This document shows, one piece after another, positions 5,756 to 8,557 of a DNA stretch of 8,557 bases. Origin of the DNA: Dysgonamonadaceae bacterium (GTDB taxonomy: Bacteria > Bacteroidota > Bacteroidia > Bacteroidales > Azobacteroidaceae); contig JAITTA010000131.1 in assembly GCA_031287395.1 (NCBI GenBank), positions 1 through 8,557 on the forward strand, in the 5' to 3' direction. Each line of letters opens with the position of its first letter. The first letter of the stretch is position 1. A program made the position numbers and the translations under genes. The notes beneath the pieces are model-generated. The model saw only the letters and a list, made by a program, of their open reading frames with translations, did not search any database and was not told where the DNA came from.

Positions 5756-6664
5756 ATGGAAAAAATAATTGGATTTTATCCGGGTTGCTCTTTGGAAGGG
5801 ACTGCCAGAGAATACAATGAATCCGTTTTTTCTTTGGCTAAGTTATTCAATATTAAGCTTGAACCTGTTCCCGACTGGAATTGTTGTGGTGCCACTGCGG
5901 CTCATAATATCAGTAAAAAGTTATCCCTTTCTCTTCCGGCTCGTATCTTGTCTCAGGCAGAGACGGCCGGCATGAAAAGTTTGCTTGTTCCTTGTGCGGC
6001 ATGTTACAACCGGTTGATGGTTACTCAACACGAATTGTTTGAGAATGAGGAACTCAAGTCGGAAGTTGAAGAAATAATGGGAATGGGATTGAATTCGCCC
6101 ATTCGGGTATTGAATGTCATACAATTCATACAGGAATACATTTATCCCGGTTTACAGGAAAAATTAAGTTCTCCTTTCGGTAAGAAAGTCGCTTGCTATT
6201 ATGGTTGCCTTTTGATTCGTCCACACGATGTATTGAATTTTGACAGAACGGAAGATCCTCAAACTATGGATGAAGCGATGAAAATGATAGGGGCCGAATC
6301 CATCGACTGGCCTTTTAAGACAGAATGTTGCGGAGCCGGTTTTTCCGTGAGCCGTACGGATCTTGTTGCGAAACTTTCCGGAAAAATTATTAAAGATGCC
6401 TGTGACAGAGGGGCGGAAGCAATTATTGTTGCCTGTCCGATGTGCCATTCGAATCTGGATATGAGACGGAATACAATCGATAGATTGTTAGGATACAAAA
6501 CGGAAATACCGGTGTTGTATATTACTCAGGCTATTGGTCTGGCTTGTGGTCTTTCTGTAAAACAGACCGGAATACAACGGCATATAGTTCGGGTGGACTG
6601 GCAAAGGCTAAATAGTTGTCTGCCAGAAAAAATGATCAAAGAGGAGGAGGATATTCATGGCTAG
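5756..6664 (+). CDS. hdrB: Heterodisulfide reductase subunit B (HdrB-like, two CCG domains)
   Basis: A 302-residue protein. HdrB holds the disulfide-reducing site, built on two non-cubane [4Fe-4S] clusters. Both CCG motifs are intact: C11-x31-C43-C44-x35-C80-x2-C83, and C151-x39-C191-C192-x34-C227-x2-C230. The FYPGCSLEGTAREY opening and the ECCGAGFS and CPMCHSNLD blocks are typical. The ATG at 5756 gives the family-typical N-terminus; the frame stays open further upstream, but only as an overlap with hdrC in another frame. A C-terminal tail after about residue 250 keeps the conserved PVLYITQAIGLACGL helix, then continues into a less conserved end rich in charged residues. The stop overlaps the hdrA start by 8 nt, indicating translational coupling. 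With all cluster ligands present it should be catalytically competent. Its substrate in a non-methanogen is unknown. Confidence 0.95.
   Translation: MEKIIGFYPGCSLEGTAREYNESVFSLAKLFNIKLEPVPDWNCCGATAAHNISKKLSLSLPARILSQAETAGMKSLLVPCAACYNRLMVTQHELFENEELKSEVEEIMGMGLNSPIRVLNVIQFIQEYIYPGLQEKLSSPFGKKVACYYGCLLIRPHDVLNFDRTEDPQTMDEAMKMIGAESIDWPFKTECCGAGFSVSRTDLVAKLSGKIIKDACDRGAEAIIVACPMCHSNLDMRRNTIDRLLGYKTEIPVLYITQAIGLACGLSVKQTGIQRHIVRVDWQRLNSCLPEKMIKEEEDIHG
6641..6650 (+). promoter_or_regulatory. Strong Shine-Dalgarno for hdrA inside hdrB
   Basis: GAGGAGGAGG lies 6 nt before the hdrA ATG and encodes the Glu triplet near the HdrB C-terminus. Such a perfect anti-16S match is unusual in Bacteroidota, where most genes, including hdrC, hdrB and marR here, have none. 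It supports the start at 6657. Confidence 0.7.
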
Positions 6665-8557
6665 GATTGGAGTTTTTATTTGTCATTGTGGGGAAAATAT
6701 ATCTGCTACGGTGAATTGTTCGGAAGTATCTCAAAAAGCAGCGGGTATTCCGGGTGTTGTATTGAGTATGGATTATAAATACATGTGTTCTGATCCCGGA
6801 CAGACTAAAATAAAAGAGGCCATCGCCGAACATAACTTGACTGGGGTGGTTGTTGCCGCTTGTTCTCCGCGTATGCATGAACCTACATTCAGAAAAGCTT
6901 GTCAGGAAGCCGGATTGAATCCGTATCTCTGTGAGATGGCCAATATCCGGGAACATTGTTCCTGGGTGCACGAAAAAGGAGATGCGACTACCCGGAAAGC
7001 TTACGATCTGGTGCGGACATTGGTAGAAAAAGTAAAAAATAATCATCCGCTCGAAACCATTAAGGTACCAGTGAATAAGACGGCTGTTGTCATTGGCGGA
7101 GGTGTGGCCGGAATACAGGCTGCGTTGGATATTGCCAACGGAGGCCATAAAGTGATTCTGGTGGAGAGAGAACCTTCCGTCGGGGGGCACATGTCACAGC
7201 TTTCGGAGACATTTCCTACCCTCGATTGTTCTCAATGTATCCTGACACCCAGAATGGTAGAAGTTGCCCGGCATCCGAACATTACCCTGCATACTTATTC
7301 CGAATTGGAAAGTATGGATGGGTTCATAGGAAATTTTAATGTTCGTATACGGAAAAAAGCAAAAAGCGTTAACGAAAAATTGTGTACGGGTTGTGGTTTA
7401 TGTACGACCAAATGTCCTACGAAAAATATCTTTAATGAATTTGAACAAGGATTATCGACAAGGACTGCAATTTATGTTCCTTTTCCGCAAGCGGTACCTA
7501 ATAAACCGGTTATCGATAGGGCGAATTGCCGGTATTTCCGGACAGGGAAATGCCAAGTTTGTCAGAAACTTTGTCCCACCGGAGCAATTGATTTTGAGCA
7601 GAAAGATGAAGTAATAGAGGTAAAAGCCGGGGCTATCGTCCTTGCAACAGGATTTGAAGTCAAAAAAACGAATTTCTTCCCTGAATATGGTTATGGAAGA
7701 TACAAAGATGTAATCAATGGATTACAATTTGAAAGACTTGCTTCCGCTTCCGGACCTACCCAGGGGGAAATCCGCCGGCCTTCCGATGGTAAAATCCCGG
7801 AAAAAATAGTGTTTCTGGCCTGTGCCGGTTCCCGTGACCCGGCAAAAGGAATTCCTTATTGTTCCAAAATATGTTGTATGTATACGGCTAAGCATGCCAT
7901 GTTGTATAAACACAAGGTGCATGGAGGGACTCCGTATGTTTTTTATATGGATATCCGTGCTGCCGGAAAGAACTACGACGAGTTTACACGCAGGGCTATA
8001 GAAGAAGACGGGGCGAAGTATATTCGCGGACGAGTCTCCACTATCTATGAAAAGAACGGGAAATTAATTGTGAAAGGAGCTGATACCTTATTGGGAGGGC
8101 GACCGGTTGAAATTGAAGCGGATATGGTAGTCTTGGCTACAGCAGCAGTTTCGAGTGAAGGTTCCGAATCTCTGGCTCAAAAACTTCATGTTTCATACGA
8201 TTCGTATAAATTCTTTTCCGAAGCACACCCGAAATTAAAACCGGTAGAAACCAACACGGCCGGAATTTATCTGGCAGGGGCTTGTCAATCGCCCAAAGAT
8301 ATACCGGAGTCTGTTTCTGCAGCTTCAGGAGCTGCGGCTAAGGTGATTGGGTTATTTTCGAATAATGAATTAAGCCGTGAGCCGGTGGTTGCTACGGTAA
8401 ATAGAATGCCACCTCCGGTTTATTCGACCTGTATGGGTTGCGGAATGTGTCGGGAGATTTGTCCGTACCAGGCTATCGACAGGGAAGATATTAAAAACAG
8501 AAATAGTGTTGTTGTGAAAACTATTGCCAAAATTAATCCGGGATTATGCCAGGGTTG
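6657..8557 (+). CDS. hdrA: Heterodisulfide reductase subunit A (HdrA, FAD/iron-sulfur bifurcating subunit), 3' partial
   Basis: The frame runs off the right edge after 633 full codons. HdrA is the flavoprotein that splits electron pairs between ferredoxin and the HdrC/HdrB branch. Visible parts: an N-terminal HdrA domain with C9-H-C11, CSDPGQ, ACSPRMHEPTFR (from 68) and NIREHCSWVH (96-105); an FAD-binding Rossmann motif G147-x-G149-x2-G152 with a downstream VER (Glu) at the end of the second strand; DCSQCILTP with C191/C194; an inserted ferredoxin pair C243-x2-C246-x2-C249-x3-C253 and C291-x7-C299-x2-C302-x3-C306; the HdrA-specific C389-x12-C402-x3-C406-C407 cluster site; a NAGIYLAGACQSPKDIPE-like FAD-contact region (NTAGIYLAG); and a C-terminal ferredoxin starting C592-x2-C595-x2-C598-x3-C602. 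The second C-terminal cluster begins at C631 where the window ends. A few dozen residues are probably missing, or a fused MvhD-like domain follows. Confidence 0.95.
   Translation, partial: MARIGVFICHCGENISATVNCSEVSQKAAGIPGVVLSMDYKYMCSDPGQTKIKEAIAEHNLTGVVVAACSPRMHEPTFRKACQEAGLNPYLCEMANIREHCSWVHEKGDATTRKAYDLVRTLVEKVKNNHPLETIKVPVNKTAVVIGGGVAGIQAALDIANGGHKVILVEREPSVGGHMSQLSETFPTLDCSQCILTPRMVEVARHPNITLHTYSELESMDGFIGNFNVRIRKKAKSVNEKLCTGCGLCTTKCPTKNIFNEFEQGLSTRTAIYVPFPQAVPNKPVIDRANCRYFRTGKCQVCQKLCPTGAIDFEQKDEVIEVKAGAIVLATGFEVKKTNFFPEYGYGRYKDVINGLQFERLASASGPTQGEIRRPSDGKIPEKIVFLACAGSRDPAKGIPYCSKICCMYTAKHAMLYKHKVHGGTPYVFYMDIRAAGKNYDEFTRRAIEEDGAKYIRGRVSTIYEKNGKLIVKGADTLLGGRPVEIEADMVVLATAAVSSEGSESLAQKLHVSYDSYKFFSEAHPKLKPVETNTAGIYLAGACQSPKDIPESVSAASGAAAKVIGLFSNNELSREPVVATVNRMPPPVYSTCMGCGMCREICPYQAIDREDIKNRNSVVVKTIAKINPGLCQG

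Noticed and set aside
6636..7190. Minus-strand 184-codon frame opposite the start of hdrA
   Set aside because: The forward strand here encodes an unmistakable HdrA N-terminus; the reverse frame has no family character.

Overview
The window reads as a chromosomal segment of an anaerobic member of the Bacteroidota. Three observations point there. The large left-hand protein ends in a type IX secretion (T9SS) type A sorting domain, a system confined to that phylum. Two upstream regions carry exact matches to the Bacteroidota -7 promoter element TAnnTTTG. Most genes lack a Shine-Dalgarno sequence. I cannot name the genus.

Layout. (1) Positions 1-3641 (+) hold the 3' part of a large secreted surface protein. 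In order it contains about ten parallel beta-helix repeats of the GGA[ILV]...FxxN type known from chlamydial Pmp proteins, a DQR-type tail, two InlB/Listeria-Bacteroides B-repeats, an unassigned domain, four Ig-like units of exactly 84 codons, a fifth degenerate Ig-like unit, and the T9SS signal. The reading frame is open to the left edge, so the real start lies outside. (2) A perfect 16-bp inverted repeat at 3677-3724 is a probable bidirectional terminator between this gene and a convergent MarR-family regulator (3834-4295, -). (3) Positions 4296-5181 form an AT-rich stretch. It holds the marR promoter, a possible operator palindrome, and a doubtful 152-codon gene (4591-5049, +) that nevertheless has its own consensus -7 box and a terminator-like hairpin. 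(4) From 5182 to the right edge runs a tight hdrC-hdrB-hdrA operon for a soluble, HdrABC-type heterodisulfide reductase module. The spacing is 1 nt between C and B, with an 8-nt overlap between B and A. HdrA is cut by the window edge about 633 codons in, at its last ferredoxin motif.

How the genes work together. HdrA is the FAD-containing, flavin-based electron-bifurcating subunit. HdrC relays electrons through two [4Fe-4S] clusters, and HdrB carries the two CCG motifs that bind non-cubane clusters at the disulfide-reducing site. All expected cysteines are present, so the module looks functional. The organism is not a methanogen, so the natural substrate is probably not CoM-S-S-CoB. The electron donor partner (for example MvhD/hydrogenase, formate dehydrogenase or a Flx-type NADH module) would have to be encoded beyond the right edge. 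The MarR gene and the small gene lie between the surface protein and the operon. The regulator is transcribed away from hdrCBA and could control it, but that is inference only.
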